NCBI RefSeq assembly: GCF_030035675.1
Contig: NC_084482.1
Location: 187,709,873 to 187,773,872 of the forward strand
DNA from: Rhineura floridana
Lineage: Eukaryota; Chordata; Lepidosauria; Squamata; Rhineuridae
Reading direction: 5' to 3'
Length of the DNA: 64,000 nt
Position 1 is the first letter of the stretch. Every line of letters begins with the position of its first letter. The translations under genes and the position numbers were made by a program. Of the stretch, positions 62,698 to 64,000 are shown in pieces. The notes under the pieces were generated by a model that worked only from the letters and a program-made list of their open reading frames with translations, was not told the origin of the DNA and made no database searches.

Positions 62698-62713
62698 GCT
62701 GGGCCCATAACCC
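62698..62713 (-). promoter_or_regulatory. Copia primer-binding site, half-tRNA-iMet type
   Basis: The plus strand GCTGGGCCCATAACCC equals the anticodon arm of vertebrate initiator tRNA-Met, so the element's strand is complementary to it over 16 nt, one base from the LTR. Drosophila copia is known to prime from a half-molecule of this tRNA cut in the anticodon arm. Confidence 0.85.
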
Positions 62714-62714
62714 C

Positions 62715-63026
62715 TGTTGGCGTGTGCGTGTATAGATCATACAAGGAAGAATCCAAGAGTCGCATAGAACAGTAAATAAGCCAGGCCAGGCAAGTTCTTG
62801 TAAGAGTCTTTACTAGGCAAAGACATTAGACACAGTTCTCTTCACAGACAGTTTTTCCCCCACACTGAGTTTTTCCAAGCATCCCACCTTATCAGGCTTC
62901 CCAGCCAGCTACTGACCTTGGCAAACTGGCGCTCTGTTCTTCCAGCTTAACCCTTCTGCTTCAGGTTTCACTCTCTCTGCTAAAAACCCTGTCTGTGAGT
63001 CTCATAGCATGCTTCACTGACCAACA
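62715..63026 (-). repeat. Copia 5' LTR
   Basis: 312 bp, about two differences from the other LTR. Confidence 0.92.
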
Positions 63027-63390
63027 GTAACTTGTAATTTGGCCATGCTGGTGGGGAAAAAACTACAGGTACAAGATTTAAGGTTGCATTCCTATGCAAA
63101 CTTATCTAGGAGCACTGGGATATATCTGCTAGCAAACGTGATGTGGATTCTGGCCGCCATTCCTTCTAAGCAGGGGAGCCATGTAGGCAATAGTGAGTAG
63201 AGCTGCTGTAGCAAACGGAGCATCAGCAAAGACACAGGTCTCGTGAGAATGCAGAGAGGGGTGTAGCTAGTATGGGGACAGAGCATTGCAGGGGTATACA
63301 ATGACTGGATAAGACTGTTGCTATGGCTATGACTTATGTAGGCCTATATATGTCTGTACCCGACCGCCATTTTTTAATCGAGTTGTGTAC
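63027..63390 (+). other. Continuation of ABHD6-like 3' flank
   Basis: Sequence that was contiguous with 59642 before the Copia insertion. No gene or clear polyadenylation signal is seen before the L2 copy. Confidence 0.45.
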
Positions 63391-63394
63391 TTTG

Positions 63395-64000
63395 CTCCAA
63401 TAATAATAATAATAATATTTAATTTGTGTGTCGCCTATCTGGCAATTAGCCACTCTAGGCGACGTACATTAAAATGAAATAAAATACAATAATATCAAAT
63501 GCAGTCACATTAATAACAGTAGATAAAATAAATACTGGACAGTCATCAATACATATATAAAACAATTATTTTAGCAACATACGATAGATGACAAAATCAT
63601 GGAGATTTACCCATCCCAAGGACCTCAAAGGCCTGTTGGAATAGCCACGTCTTCAGGGCCTTGCGGAATACATCTAGGGAAGGGGCATGTCGAAGATCAC
63701 ATGGGAGGGAGTTCCAGAGAGTGGGGGCCACCACAGAAAAGGCTCTCTCCCTAGTACCCACCAACCTAGCTGTTTTGGTTGGCGGGATTGAGATAAAGCC
63801 TTGTGTGGCTGATCTAGTTGGGCGGCATAATTGGTGGCGGTGGAGGCGCTCTTTCAGGTAAACTGGGCTGAAACTGTACAGGGTTTTAAAGGTTAATACC
63901 AACACCTTGAATCGGGCCCGGAAAACAACCGGCAGCCAGTGAAGATCAAATAATACTGGCGTAATGTGGTCCCGGCGGCGGCTGTTGGTAAGTAAGCGCG
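63395..64000 (-). mobile_element. L2-clade LINE 3' part (runs off the window)
   Basis: In minus orientation [40 protein letters not shown] and FRKALKTWLFQQAFE are followed by a T/A-rich tail with (AAT)n at 63402. It is closely related to the copy at 27046-27690. Confidence 0.9.

Larger units (their letters stand above)
59647..63026 (-). mobile_element. Ty1/Copia retrotransposon, fossil copy with both LTRs
   Basis: Two 312-bp LTRs (59647-59958 and 62715-63026), TGTTGG...CCAACA, differ at about two sites. An exact 5-bp duplication gtaac (59642-59646 and 63027-63031) flanks it, so the insertion is young. Minus-strand parts: gag, CCHC knuckle (CYFCGSRGHIQRHC), protease (WLLDSGASNC), integrase (HRKLAHAHFEKVQ, C..C, IVDDFSRFTHVF, SDQGGEFTS, NGTAERRNR) and a pre-RT tail (RRSERKTKGQPPQRFTFNV). 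No reverse transcriptase or RNase H part is visible before the 3' LTR, so it is a short, non-autonomous form. The coding part is broken about once. It lies antisense in the presumed 3' UTR of the ABHD6-like gene. Confidence 0.94.

Overview
The window reads as euchromatin from a squamate reptile (lizard or snake). Long host introns are packed with the classes of repeat expected there: CR1 and L2 LINEs, RTE-BovB LINEs, tRNA-headed SINEs sharing a BovB-like tail (Sauria-SINE type), many small palindromic hAT-type DNA elements, a Ty3/Gypsy chromovirus and Ty1/Copia copies. There is no bacterial gene organisation, and no rRNA gene or functional tRNA gene was recognised.

Host genes. The main gene is a complete ABHD6-like serine hydrolase on the + strand. 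It has eight coding exons between 21289 and 59435 that join in perfect phase into 331 codons. The protein has an N-terminal membrane anchor, an HGF oxyanion motif, the GMSMGG nucleophile elbow and a Ser149-Asp278-His306 triad. It is clearly ABHD6 family but looks rather diverged from the mammalian protein as I remember it, so a sauropsid paralogue is possible. Upstream on the same strand, three intact exons (5927-7851) encode a 98-residue stretch of the C-terminal half of DALRD3. The expected last exon is not seen downstream. A faint Ig-like exon relic sits at about 12950-13204.

Layout. 1-780: CR1 fragment and a LINE/SINE tail. 1745-5675: RTE-BovB copy A carrying two hAT MITEs and an unexplained 0.4-kb insert. 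5.9-7.9 kb: DALRD3 exons with a Sauria-type SINE between them. 8-21 kb: mostly dispersed repeats, microsatellites and an L2 copy. 21.3-59.4 kb: the ABHD6-like gene. Intron 1 holds a 1.7-kb non-autonomous hAT element in a CR1 tail. Intron 2 (14 kb) holds an L2, a nearly whole sushi-type chromovirus inserted in a BovB copy, and a near full-length CR1. Intron 3 holds a CR1 mosaic, a SINE, a long BovB copy and another CR1 piece. Intron 4 holds a solo Copia-type LTR. Intron 5 holds a CR1 with a 481-codon reverse transcriptase frame and a folded-back BovB piece. Introns 6 and 7 hold nested palindromic elements. 59.6-63.0 kb: a young antisense Copia element with an exact 5-bp target duplication in the presumed 3' UTR. 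63.4-64.0 kb: L2.

Most insertions can be ordered by nesting. BovB, CR1 and L2 copies are older hosts for hAT MITEs. The chromovirus is younger than the BovB copy it splits. The Copia copy, whose LTRs differ at about two sites, is probably the youngest large insertion.
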